Positions 1 to 7,971 of a stretch of DNA of 64,000 nt are shown piece by piece. Source of the stretch: Streptomyces endocoffeicus (lineage in GTDB: Bacteria; Actinomycetota; Actinomycetes; Streptomycetales; Streptomycetaceae). The notes below the pieces were generated by a model that was not told where the DNA came from, searched no databases, and was given only the letters and a program-made list of their open reading frames with translations. The number at the start of each line of letters is the position of its first letter. The stretch's first letter is position 1. Both the position numbers and the translations under genes were made by a program. The stretch spans positions 124,001-188,000 of the forward strand of contig NZ_JAERRG010000009.1 of NCBI RefSeq assembly GCF_016741935.1. Reading direction: 5' to 3'.

Positions 1-941
1 TCGGTCCGGGTCGGGGCCTGCCGCTTCGTTCCGTACGACCGCAGGTCCTCGGCGGTCAGATCGCCCGCGCGCACGACGCGCTGCGCCTTCGGGTCGACGG
101 GCGGCTTGCGCACGGTGTCGACGATGTCGCTGCCCAGCTCGCCCTTGTAGATGGCGCCGACACCCTTCTTGGCCAGCAGCGCGTACGTACGGGCGAGGTC
201 GGGGTTGCGGAAGGTCGAGCCGACCGCCGGGGGCTCGCCGCCGGGCAGGAAGAGCTTGGCGGTGGCCGGGAAGTCCTTGAAGCGGGCCTGGTTGTCGGCG
301 GTCTGCTGACGGAACGTGGGGTCGACGGTGAACCCGTCGCGGGCCAGCCGCTCGGCGGGCCTCAGCACCTGCCCCAGCGATCGGGTGCCCCAGTCCTTCA
401 GGGCGTCGTTCCAGGTGGCGGGGGTGCCGGGGGTGCCGACGCTCAGCCCGCTGGTGACGGCGTCGGCGAACGGCAGCGGTTTGCCGTTTTTGTCGAGGAA
501 GAGCTTCTGGTCGGCGCTGCGAGGCGCGGTCTCGCGGCCGTCGAGCGTGGAGACCTTGTGCCGCTTGGCGTTGTAGTAGACGAAGTATCCGCCGCCGCCG
601 ACACCCGCCGAGTACGGCTCGGTGACCCCGAGCGCGGCGGCGGTCGCCACCGCCGCGTCCACCGCGTTGCCCCCGTGCCGCAGTACGTCGATCCCGGCCG
701 CCGAGGCGTCGGGGTCCACGCTGGAGACCGCGCCGCCGTAGCCGACGGCCACGGGCGTCTTGGCCGGAGCGCCCTTGCCGGCGCTCTCGTGCCCGGCGGC
801 ACCGGCCGGGGCGACGCCCAGCACCGCGACCATTCCGGCGGCGGCCACGAGCGCGGGCAACCGGCGCCGGACGGCCGTCCCGGCGGATGTGACGGTGATG
901 GACCTGGTTGACGATGCGGCTGGTCGTGCGGCGTGCCCCAT
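1..941 (-). CDS. ggt: Gamma-glutamyltransferase, N-terminal part (continues past the window edge)
   Basis: Secreted Ntn-hydrolase that cleaves glutathione and other gamma-glutamyl compounds and transfers the glutamyl group to water or amino acids. The 313 visible residues begin with a basic stretch, a hydrophobic segment (about residues 29-44) and an Ala-rich cleavage region near residue 50, as in an exported protein. Family blocks follow: GGNAVDAAVA at 90-99, GVGGGGYF at 113-120 and LDGRETAP at 133-140, which carries the arginine that binds the substrate carboxylate. The catalytic threonine lies in the missing C-terminal half. The ATG at 941 has GGAGG eight bases upstream, which fixes the start. 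The gene is divergent from the small membrane protein at 1102. Confidence 0.9.
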   Translation of the reverse strand, partial: MGHAARPAASSTRSITVTSAGTAVRRRLPALVAAAGMVAVLGVAPAGAAGHESAGKGAPAKTPVAVGYGGAVSSVDPDASAAGIDVLRHGGNAVDAAVATAAALGVTEPYSAGVGGGGYFVYYNAKRHKVSTLDGRETAPRSADQKLFLDKNGKPLPFADAVTSGLSVGTPGTPATWNDALKDWGTRSLGQVLRPAERLARDGFTVDPTFRQQTADNQARFKDFPATAKLFLPGGEPPAVGSTFRNPDLARTYALLAKKGVGAIYKGELGSDIVDTVRKPPVDPKAQRVVRAGDLTAEDLRSYGTKRQAPTRT

Positions 942-1101
942 CCGTGACCTCCAAGCGAAACGACAGGGGCCGGAGCCTACCCGCGAGCCACGCACCCCCA
1001 ACAGGGGTCGATCCATCCCCCATCCGTTCATGTGTCCGTTTCGGCGTTCGTTCATCCGTACGCTCGAACGTGTACCCGGTCGGCCGCTACGATGCGCGGC
1101 C

Positions 1102-1857
1102 ATGACAGACACCCTGCAGGATCTGATCGCCTCCGCGGCCGCCCTGATCGTGGGCCTGGCCGCCGGCTGGGCCGTGCACTCCGCGTTCGCGCGCCGCAAG
1201 CGCGCCCGCGAGCAGCGCTTCTTCGGTCTGCCGGACGGTTCGGAGTGTGTGATGGTCACCCATCGGGACAGCACCTCGGCCCACTGGAGCATCCCCCGCC
1301 ATGACGCGCTGGCGCTGCTGGGGCTCGCGTCGGTCGTGGAGAACTGCGGGGCGCACGCCGAGGTGGCCCCGCATGACACGGGGCTGCAAGGCTTCGGGGC
1401 ACGCACCGAGTTCTGCGTCGGCGATCCGACCGCGCACCGCAGGCTCGCCGCCCATATGACCAATCTACTGCCGGGCGTCACCGTGCACGCGGGGGACGAC
1501 TCCGGCACGGACCGGGGGATGTTCACCATCGCCGGTACCGACTACCGCCCGGATCCGGGCGCGGTCGAGCATGTGCTGCTGGCCCGGCTGACGGCGGGCG
1601 ACGACAGCCGCCCGGTCTTCCTCGCCGCCGGTCAACGGCCGGTCACCCACCGCGCCGCCGTCCGCCACCTCGTCCGCAACCGCACCCGACTGGCCCGGAA
1701 GTACGGCGCGCAGGGCTCCTTCTGCCTGCTGCTGAAGGTGGTCAACTCGCAGGCGTACGGCCCGGATCTGGTCGAGGTGGTCGCGGATGTGACCAAGCCC
1801 GCGACCACCTCGGTCGGCCCCCGCGCCGCCGCGAAGACGGCCGCGAAGGACGACTGA
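1102..1857 (+). CDS. Membrane-anchored hypothetical protein
   Basis: 251 residues. One hydrophobic helix at about residues 8-28 is followed by an Arg/Lys cluster (RRKRAR), which suggests an N-terminal anchor with the remaining 220 residues in the cytoplasm. The soluble part has no motif I recognise. The ATG at 1102 is chosen because the anchor begins there; the open frame continues upstream without protein character. There is no ribosome binding site. A TACGAT hexamer ends eight bases before the ATG, with a TCGAAC hexamer 18 bases further upstream, so the transcript may be leaderless. Similar proteins are common next to core genes in Streptomyces, but the role is unknown. Confidence 0.75.
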   Translation: MTDTLQDLIASAAALIVGLAAGWAVHSAFARRKRAREQRFFGLPDGSECVMVTHRDSTSAHWSIPRHDALALLGLASVVENCGAHAEVAPHDTGLQGFGARTEFCVGDPTAHRRLAAHMTNLLPGVTVHAGDDSGTDRGMFTIAGTDYRPDPGAVEHVLLARLTAGDDSRPVFLAAGQRPVTHRAAVRHLVRNRTRLARKYGAQGSFCLLLKVVNSQAYGPDLVEVVADVTKPATTSVGPRAAAKTAAKDD

Positions 1858-1917
1858 GGCAGCCGAGGACGACTGGGACAGAGCCAAGGACGACTGAGGC
1901 GGCCAGAGACGGCCGAG

Positions 1918-2670
1918 TCAGCCGCGGACCCGGGCGAACAGGCGCGCCCCGCCCAGCAGGCACAGCGCCGCCAGGGCCAGGGTGACGGCCGCCCCGACGG
2001 CGACCGTGGTGTTGGCGTAGTGCCCCAGGAACACCTGGCGCACCGCGTCGACCGTGTAGCGGAACGGCACGGCGTGCGAGGCACCCGCGAGCCATCCGGG
2101 GGCCAGGGTCATCGGCAGCAGCAGCCCGGAGAGCAGCATCAGCGGCATGCCCGCCGTGTTGGCGATGGCGGCGAACTCCGGGGGCGTACGGACGTTCATG
2201 GCCAGCCCGTAGGAGAGCGCGGACAGGGCCGCCGCGAGCACGGCCACGAACAGCAGCCCGAGCAGCACGCCGAGGAGCGGTGCGCGCAGCCCGAAGGCCA
2301 GACCGAGCAGCACCAGCAGCACCGACTGGGCCACCAGCTGGACGACATCGCGCAGGGTACGGCCGAGCAGCAGCGCCAGCGGGCTGACCGGGGTGACCCG
2401 CATCCGGTCCAGAACGCCGAGGTTGCGGTCCATCAGCAGGCCGAGCCCGACGTACGACCCGCCGAGCAGGGCGAGCTGGACGAGCACCCCGGGGACCAGC
2501 GTCTGCCAGGACGATCCGCTGACGCCCATGTCGAGTTCGGTCAGCAGCGGACCGAAGAGGGCGAGGAAGAGCAGCGGCTGCAGCATTCCGAAGAAGAGAT
2601 TGGTCTTCGAGCGAAGCGTTGAGCGCAGACAGCGGCCGAAGACGATGCCGGTGTGGGCGAGAAGAGTCAT
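1918..2670 (-). CDS. ABC-2 type exporter permease (DrrB-like)
   Basis: 250-residue integral membrane protein with about six hydrophobic segments, the size and layout of ABC-2/DrrB permeases that export drugs or lipids together with a DrrA-type ATPase. The start is placed at the ATG at 2670 (MTLLAHTG), where family similarity begins; an upstream in-frame ATG would add a Pro-rich tail with no family character. It lies 54 bases downstream of the ATPase gene on the same strand, so the two form an operon, and the TetR gene on the other side of the ATPase is its probable regulator. The substrate cannot be told from sequence. Confidence 0.88.
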   Translation of the reverse strand: MTLLAHTGIVFGRCLRSTLRSKTNLFFGMLQPLLFLALFGPLLTELDMGVSGSSWQTLVPGVLVQLALLGGSYVGLGLLMDRNLGVLDRMRVTPVSPLALLLGRTLRDVVQLVAQSVLLVLLGLAFGLRAPLLGVLLGLLFVAVLAAALSALSYGLAMNVRTPPEFAAIANTAGMPLMLLSGLLLPMTLAPGWLAGASHAVPFRYTVDAVRQVFLGHYANTTVAVGAAVTLALAALCLLGGARLFARVRG

Positions 2671-2724
2671 AGGGGGCCCTTGGGTGGGTCGGTTCCGGGT
2701 GGCACTGGATGGCACTGGATGGCT

Positions 2725-3504
2725 CTAGATGGCGAGGGGTTGCTCGGCCGTGCCCCGGCCGGTGATGGCCAGGAAGGCGTCCTGGAGACTCGCGGCCGGA
2801 TCGCCCGCATAGCGGCTCTTGAGCTCGGCGGAGGTGCCCTCGGCGACGATCCGCCCGGCGTCCACGACCACGATCCGGTCGGCGAGCGCGTCGGCCTCGT
2901 CCAGGTAGTGGGTGGTGAGGAAGACCGTGGTGCCGTGTTCGGCGCGGACGCGCCGCACCAGGTCCCACAGCTCGGCCCGGCTTCCCGGGTCGAGACCGGT
3001 CGTGGGCTCGTCGAGGAAGAGCACCTCGGGCCGGTTGACCAGGCCCAGCGCGATCTCCACCCGGCGGCGCTGGCCGCCGGACAGGGCGGCGGCCGGGCGG
3101 TCCATGAGCCCCGACAGGCCCAGCTCACCGGCGAGTTCATCGGCACGCCCGGCCGCCGCGCCCTTGGACATCAGATGCAGCCGCCCCTGGGTGACCAGCT
3201 CCTCGCGTACGGAGCACCCGGGGTCCAGGCCGCCGGACTGGGCCACATAGCCGATCCGCCGGCGCACGCCCGCCGGATCGCGGAGCAGATCGCGCCCGGC
3301 GATCCGGGCCTCGCCCCCGCTGGGCGGCAGCAGGGTGGTGAGCATGCGCAGGGTCGTGGTCTTACCGGCCCCGTTGGGGCCCAGGAAGCCGAGGATCTCG
3401 CCGCGGCCGACGGTCAGATCGATCCCGCGGACGGCGTGCACGGGGCCGCTGCCCAGCGAGAACGTCCGGGTGAGGCCGCGAACGCGGATGACGGATGAGG
3501 ACAT
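2725..3504 (-). CDS. ABC exporter ATP-binding protein (DrrA-like)
   Basis: 259-residue ATPase that should power the permease encoded just downstream. Visible motifs: Walker A GPNGAGKTT at residues 42-50, the signature LSGGQRRRVE, Walker B VLFLDEPTTGLDP and the switch histidine in TTHYLDEAD. This order and the TGLDP ending are typical of the DrrA/CcmA group. The ATG at 3504 (MSSSVIRV) is chosen because the family domain starts within ten residues. A short tandem ggatggcact repeat sits after the stop codon, before the permease. Transcription should start in the dyad-containing region shared with the divergent TetR gene. Confidence 0.9.
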   Translation of the reverse strand: MSSSVIRVRGLTRTFSLGSGPVHAVRGIDLTVGRGEILGFLGPNGAGKTTTLRMLTTLLPPSGGEARIAGRDLLRDPAGVRRRIGYVAQSGGLDPGCSVREELVTQGRLHLMSKGAAAGRADELAGELGLSGLMDRPAAALSGGQRRRVEIALGLVNRPEVLFLDEPTTGLDPGSRAELWDLVRRVRAEHGTTVFLTTHYLDEADALADRIVVVDAGRIVAEGTSAELKSRYAGDPAASLQDAFLAITGRGTAEQPLAI

Positions 3505-3530
3505 GCCCCGATCAGAGCACAACGCGCACC

Positions 3531-3572
3531 AAACTTGCAATCGACTTAAAAGTTTAAGGCGAATGCAAGTTT
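3531..3572. promoter_or_regulatory. Nested dyad operator between exporter and TetR genes
   Basis: A perfect outer inverted repeat (AAACTTGCA at 3531-3539, TGCAAGTTT at 3564-3572) encloses a second perfect dyad (CTTAAA-AG-TTTAAG, 3545-3558). Both share the same centre, 3551.5. The element is AT-rich in a GC-rich genome and lies between divergent start codons at 3504 and 3595, where a TetR dimer would repress both directions. A TACACT hexamer at 3582-3587 ends seven bases before the TetR ATG, so that transcript may be leaderless. Confidence 0.8.
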
Positions 3573-3594
3573 GCAACGGGCTACACTGCCAGCC

Positions 3595-4257
3595 ATGAGC
3601 GAAGGACTTCGGGAGAAGCACAAGCGCCGTACGCGCCGGCGGATCGCGGACGTGGCCACCGGCCTGTTCCTGGAGCGCGGCTTCGACCGGGTCACGGTCG
3701 CCGAGGTCGCCGACGCCGCGGAGGTGTCCGTCAACACCGTCTACAACTACTTCCCGGCCAAGGAGGACCTGGTCCTGCCGCCCGACCAGGCGTCCCCGCG
3801 ACGGCTCGCCGACATCGTGCGCGAGCGCCCGCCCGGCCGGTCCGCCGCCCAGGCGGTGCTGGACCGGCTGCGCGAGGAGGTGGAGCGGCGCGACCGCTCG
3901 CTGGGGCTGACCGAGGGCTTCGGCCCGTTCTTCGCGATGATGCGGGCCGCCCCCACGCTGCTGGCCCGGCTGGAGGAGCTCGGCCACCGGATGAACGACG
4001 AACTGGCCGCCGTGCTCGCCGAGGAGACCGGCGCGGCATCGGAGGATCCGCTGCCGCGCGTGGTGGCCGCCCAGATCAGCGGCTATCACTCACTGATCTT
4101 CGGCGAGATCGGACGGCGCGTCACGACGGGCGAGCGCCCCGACGCCATCGCCAAGGCCGTGACCGAACTCCTCAACGCCGTCGAGGAGATGCTGGGCGCA
4201 CCGATGCTCGGCTACGCCGTACGCGAGGAACGGGAGGGGCGACCGTGTTCCGAGTGA
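3595..4257 (+). CDS. TetR family transcriptional regulator
   Basis: 220-residue TetR-type repressor. The helix-turn-helix occupies about residues 12-58 (RRRIADVATGLFLERGF ... NTVYNYFPAKEDL), including the FPAKEDL end typical of the family; the remaining helices form the ligand-binding and dimer domain. The start at 3595 is preferred over the upstream in-frame codon at 3571 because the latter lies inside the operator arm. Divergent orientation to the ABC exporter and the dyad between them indicate a classic repressor-efflux pair induced by the exporter substrate. Confidence 0.9.
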   Translation: MSEGLREKHKRRTRRRIADVATGLFLERGFDRVTVAEVADAAEVSVNTVYNYFPAKEDLVLPPDQASPRRLADIVRERPPGRSAAQAVLDRLREEVERRDRSLGLTEGFGPFFAMMRAAPTLLARLEELGHRMNDELAAVLAEETGAASEDPLPRVVAAQISGYHSLIFGEIGRRVTTGERPDAIAKAVTELLNAVEEMLGAPMLGYAVREEREGRPCSE

Positions 4258-4350
4258 CGATCCGGGGCGCCTTCGAGGAGTTGGGCAGAGGCCTCACCCC
4301 CGGACCCCGGGAACGCCCACCCCTCCCACCACCAGGAACCTCACCCTTGG

Positions 4351-4428
4351 GCCCCGGGGTCTGGGGCGGAGCCCCGCACGCGGCGGAGCCGCATATCATC
4401 AGGTGCCGGGAAGGGGCGGGGAGGGGAA
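4351..4428. repeat. Intergenic G-rich hairpin repeat, possible terminator
   Basis: After the TetR gene lies a hairpin ggggc-gga-gcccc (4363-4375) and, at 4407-4428, a 22-bp G-rich motif starting cgggaaggggcggggagggg. The identical 22-mer occurs twice more, in opposite orientations, around 9.8-10.1 kb. Such elements are scattered between Streptomyces genes and probably act as terminators. I see no gene in the whole stretch 4258-4784. Confidence 0.6.
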
Positions 4429-4672
4429 CAGCCCGCCGCAGGCGCCAAGATCCGCCGGACACCCCCTGAGCGCGGGACCCTGGGCCCAGGCCGGGACCAG
4501 CATCGGGCGCGGGGCCAGGGCCGAGCCCGGGGTCGGGGCCCAGCCTGGAGCCAAAGCCCAGCGGCCGACGGGGGCTTACCAGCGGAATTGCGGGGCCGGA
4601 CCCTGGCGGATCCGGCCCCCGGATAGCGCCCCGGGCCGGACCGGCCCCGGCAGCCGATCGCGGCCCTTTATC

Positions 4673-4725
4673 GTTACCCACGCGTAACTTACCGCACTAT
4701 TACCGCCGGTAAACACCCGAGTTAC
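4673..4725. promoter_or_regulatory. Cluster of GTTAC/GTAAC boxes upstream of the S15-type hydrolase gene
   Basis: Within 53 bases lie GTTAC (4673-4677), six bases, GTAAC (4684-4688), then TTACC-GCC-GGTAA (4700-4712) and a further GTTACC (4721-4726). The GTNAC-n6-GNAAC spacing resembles the actinobacterial GlnR box, and MtrA is reported to use similar sequences. The cluster ends about 60 bases before the GTG of the next gene, a normal promoter position. Assignment to a particular regulator is inference. Confidence 0.45.
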
Positions 4726-4784
4726 CGTCAGGTCACAAGCACCGGTGCTCCCCTGCCCCCACGGCACCCCCACCAGGAGCCATC

Positions 4785-6425
4785 GTGACCCCTGCCCGAA
4801 AAGCCCTTCGCCCCACGACCGCCGCCGCCCTCTCCGTCACCGTCACCGTCATGGCCGGTGCGGCCTTCGGTCTCGCCCCCGCCACCGCAGCCGCGACACC
4901 GGCCCCGACCGCCACCACAGCCGCTACAGCCACAACCACCTCCACCGCCACTTCCTCCGGCGTCTCCATCCGCTTCGTCGACATCCCCGGCGACGGCGGC
5001 GTCAACCTGGCCGCCAACGTCGTGGCGCCCGCGAACGCCGACGCCTCGCACCGCCTCCCCCTCGTCGTCCTGCCCACCAGCTGGTCCCTGCCCCAGGTCG
5101 AATATCTCGCCCAGGCCAAGAAGCTCGCCGAAACCGGCTATGTGGTGCTGACCTACAACACCCGCGGCTTCTGGCAGTCCGGCGGGAAGATCGAGACGGC
5201 CGGGCCGCCCGATATCGCCGACGCGTCCAAGGTCATCGACTGGGCGCTCGCCAACACCCCCGCCGACCCCGACCACATCGGCATGGCCGGGCTCTCCTAC
5301 GGCGCCGGGATCAGCCTGCTCGCGGCCGGTGCCGACCCGCGGATCAAGGCCGTGGTGGCCATGAGCGGCTGGGCGGACCTGGTCGGCTCGATCTACAGCG
5401 ACCGCACCCAGCACTCCCAGGCCGCCGGGCTGCTCGCCGGAGCCGGGGCGCTGACCGGCCGGCCCAGCGAGGAGTTCCAGCAGATCCTCGACGACTTCTT
5501 CTCCTCCAACCTCGCCAAGGAGAAGGATCTGATCGCCTGGGGCAAGAAGCGCTCCGCCGCCACCTACCTCGACCGGATCAACGCCAATGGCGCGGCCATC
5601 ATGCTGGGCAACTCCTGGGGCGACTCGATCTTCCCGCCCAACAGCTACGCCGACTTCTTCGAGAAGCTGACCGGCCCCAAGCGGCTGGAGCTGCGGCCCG
5701 GCGACCACGCCACCGCCGAGCTCACCGGGCTGCTCGGACTGCCCAACACCACCTGGAACCACGCCCGGCAGTGGCTCGACCGCTACCTCAAGGACGAGCG
5801 CAACGGCATCGACCGCCAAGCGCCGGTGCAGCTGACGTCCCGTACGGCGGACGGCGACGACTACGAGGGGTACCCCAGCTGGTCGGCCGTCCCCTCCGAG
5901 CAGCGGCGCGTCCCGCTCGCCGGCACCGAGAAGGTCACCGCCAACCATGACTCCGGTGCCAACGCCGGAACCGTGCTGCTCGGCGGCGCCCTCGACCAGT
6001 TCCTGAAGATCCCGCCGCTCGCCTCGATCCCGCTGCTGCCCCGGTCCTACGCGGCCGTCTGGCAGACCGGGGCCTACGCCCGCGAGCAGCGCGTCCGCGG
6101 CACCGTGAAGCTCCACACCACCGTGACCAGCGACCGTTCCGACGGTACGGCGGTGGCGTATCTGTACGACGTGGGCCCGCTGGGCGTCGGCAAGCTCATC
6201 ACCCACGCCCCGTTCACCTTCCACGACCGCACCCCGGGCACGCCCTTCGGAGTGGACCTGGAGCTGTTCTCCACCGCGTACGACGTCCCGGCAGGTCACC
6301 GGCTGGCGCTGGTGATGGACACCGTCGACCCGCTCTACATCGAGCACAACCCCGACGGCGCCCATCTCACCTTCTCGTCCCCGGACTCGGACCCGTCCCA
6401 TCTGACGGTCCCCGTCCGTAACTGA
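4785..6425 (+). CDS. Secreted CocE/NonD or X-Pro dipeptidyl-peptidase S15-type hydrolase
   Basis: 546 residues with a Sec-type signal peptide (AAALSVTVTVMAGAAFGLA, cleavage near residue 36) followed by a Thr/Ala-rich linker to about residue 58. The catalytic alpha/beta-hydrolase domain shows the nucleophile elbow GLSYG with Ser171 and a likely catalytic histidine in RPGDHATAEL. The C-terminal part (from about residue 400) resembles the jelly-roll domain of S15/CocE enzymes, with a typical VPAGHRLALVMDT stretch. The GTG start at 4785 is supported by AGGAG six bases upstream. The family hydrolyses esters, amides or Xaa-Pro dipeptides; the actual substrate is unknown. Upstream GTTAC boxes suggest nutrient-linked regulation. 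Confidence 0.85.
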   Translation: MTPARKALRPTTAAALSVTVTVMAGAAFGLAPATAAATPAPTATTAATATTTSTATSSGVSIRFVDIPGDGGVNLAANVVAPANADASHRLPLVVLPTSWSLPQVEYLAQAKKLAETGYVVLTYNTRGFWQSGGKIETAGPPDIADASKVIDWALANTPADPDHIGMAGLSYGAGISLLAAGADPRIKAVVAMSGWADLVGSIYSDRTQHSQAAGLLAGAGALTGRPSEEFQQILDDFFSSNLAKEKDLIAWGKKRSAATYLDRINANGAAIMLGNSWGDSIFPPNSYADFFEKLTGPKRLELRPGDHATAELTGLLGLPNTTWNHARQWLDRYLKDERNGIDRQAPVQLTSRTADGDDYEGYPSWSAVPSEQRRVPLAGTEKVTANHDSGANAGTVLLGGALDQFLKIPPLASIPLLPRSYAAVWQTGAYAREQRVRGTVKLHTTVTSDRSDGTAVAYLYDVGPLGVGKLITHAPFTFHDRTPGTPFGVDLELFSTAYDVPAGHRLALVMDTVDPLYIEHNPDGAHLTFSSPDSDPSHLTVPVRN

Positions 6426-6447
6426 GGGACCCTCCGGCCGCCCCGGC

Positions 6448-7320
6448 TCAGCCGCGGGTGTCCCCCGGCATCGGGGCGGCCGGTTCCGCGGCGGCGACCT
6501 CGACCTGACGGGTCTTCACGCTGCGCCGCTCCTGCTTGGCGACCCAGTTGGCGAACCACGACAGCAGCATGCACATCCCGATGTAGATGGGTGAGATCAC
6601 CATGACCACCGGGATGAACGGCAGGTCGTAGTCGAGATTGGACGCGATCAGCTTTCCGGCGTGCAGAAACTCCTCATAGGTGATGAGGAAGCCGAGCGAG
6701 GTGTCCTTCAGGGCCACCACCAGCTGGCTGATGATGGCCGGGAGCATCGCCCGCACCCCCTGCGGCACCAGCACGGACATCATGACCTGGGTCTTCCGCA
6801 GGCCGAGCGAGTACGCCGCCTCGCGCTGGCCGCGGTCCACCGAGTTCACCCCGGCCCGGAACACCTCGGCCAGCACCGAGCCGTTGTAGAGCGTCAGCCC
6901 GGTGACGAGGGCGGGCAACGGCTGGACCCGCAGCGCCACGAAGACGAAGAAGATCATCACCAGCACGGGCATCGCCCGGAAGAACTCCACCACCAGCGTG
7001 GCCACCCAGCGCACCGGGCGGTGCTCGGAGAGCCGCCCGGCGGCGAGCACCCCGCCGAGGGCGAGCGAGAGGACCGCGGCCATGGCGAACGCCTTGAGGG
7101 TGCCCGCGAGCCCGTTCAGCAGCAGCTCCTGGATGCCCTTGTACTCGAACGGCATCCACTTGCGGTAGGCGAACTGGCCGGTGTCGATGAGGAGATAGAC
7201 GATCCAGCCGAGCAGAGCCAGCAGCACGGCCGTCCCGGCCAGCGCGTACATCCGGTGCCGCCGCCGGGTGTGGGGCCCAGGGAGGTCGTAGAGGGCGCTG
7301 GTGGTCGAGGGGGCGGTCAT
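6448..7320 (-). CDS. gluD: Glutamate-type amino acid ABC transporter permease, second subunit
   Basis: 290-residue His/Glu/Gln/Arg/opine-family permease, the fourth gene of a gluABCD operon. It has an extended N-terminus with a first hydrophobic helix (AGTAVLLALLGWIVYLLI), several further membrane segments, and the EAA-loop region (REAAYSLGLRKTQVM) that contacts the ATPase. Its ATG overlaps the gluC stop by four bases (7317-7320), so the two are translationally coupled. Length and order match the glutamate uptake system of Corynebacterium and Streptomyces. Confidence 0.9.
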   Translation of the reverse strand: MTAPSTTSALYDLPGPHTRRRHRMYALAGTAVLLALLGWIVYLLIDTGQFAYRKWMPFEYKGIQELLLNGLAGTLKAFAMAAVLSLALGGVLAAGRLSEHRPVRWVATLVVEFFRAMPVLVMIFFVFVALRVQPLPALVTGLTLYNGSVLAEVFRAGVNSVDRGQREAAYSLGLRKTQVMMSVLVPQGVRAMLPAIISQLVVALKDTSLGFLITYEEFLHAGKLIASNLDYDLPFIPVVMVISPIYIGMCMLLSWFANWVAKQERRSVKTRQVEVAAAEPAAPMPGDTRG

Positions 7321-7961
7321 CGCGGCACTCCCCAGCGCCGCTCCAGCAGGGCGAAGACCGCGCTGATGGCGAGGGTGATGATCAGATACCCGACGGCGAT
7401 CCAGACGAAGGTCCAGATGATGCTGTAGCCCTGCTCATTGAGGGGTTTGTAGGTGCCGAGCAGTTCGGTGACGCTGAACGACCCGGCGATGGCCGAGTTC
7501 TTGGCGAGCGCGATCAGGGTCGAGCCGATGGGCGGGATGACCGTGCGGAACGCCTGCGGCAGCACCACCGCGCTCAGCGTCTGGTCGAACGTCATGCCCA
7601 GACTGCGGGCCGCCTCGCCCTGCCCCACCGGCACCGTGTTGATGCCCGCCCGCACCGCCTCGCAGATGAAGGCCGAGGTGTAGCAGCCGAGCGCGATCAC
7701 CGCGAAGACGGTGAACGGCAGCACCAGACCGAAGCGCGGCAGCCCCAGCATCACCGCGAAGAACAGCAGCGTCAGCGGGGTGTTGCGGAGCACCGACACC
7801 CAGACGGTGCCGAACGCGCGCAGCGAGGCGACCGGCGCCACCCGGAAGGCGGCCATGAGGATGCCGAGCGCGAGGGCGAGCAGCGAGGCGTAGACGGTCA
7901 GCTGCACGGTGCCGAGGAAACCCTTGCCGTAGAGGGCGAAGTTCTGGGTGAGCACGTCCAT
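7317..7961 (-). CDS. gluC: Glutamate-type amino acid ABC transporter permease, first subunit
   Basis: 214-residue permease of the polar amino acid family. The start is the ATG at 7961 (MDVLTQNF), ten bases after the gluB stop; upstream in-frame codons would overlap gluB with non-family sequence. The conserved EAA motif reads GEAARSLGMTFDQ, and five membrane segments are evident. It pairs with the GluD subunit, whose start codon it overlaps, to form the heterodimeric channel driven by the GluA ATPase. Confidence 0.9.
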   Translation of the reverse strand: MDVLTQNFALYGKGFLGTVQLTVYASLLALALGILMAAFRVAPVASLRAFGTVWVSVLRNTPLTLLFFAVMLGLPRFGLVLPFTVFAVIALGCYTSAFICEAVRAGINTVPVGQGEAARSLGMTFDQTLSAVVLPQAFRTVIPPIGSTLIALAKNSAIAGSFSVTELLGTYKPLNEQGYSIIWTFVWIAVGYLIITLAISAVFALLERRWGVPR

Positions 7962-7971
7962 GGGATGGCCT

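Noticed and set aside
4728..6401. 557-codon open frame on the minus strand opposite the S15-type hydrolase
   Set aside because: It is Gly/Val/Arg-rich with no motif and mirrors a gene with a signal peptide and catalytic elbow; long antisense frames are normal in high-G+C DNA.
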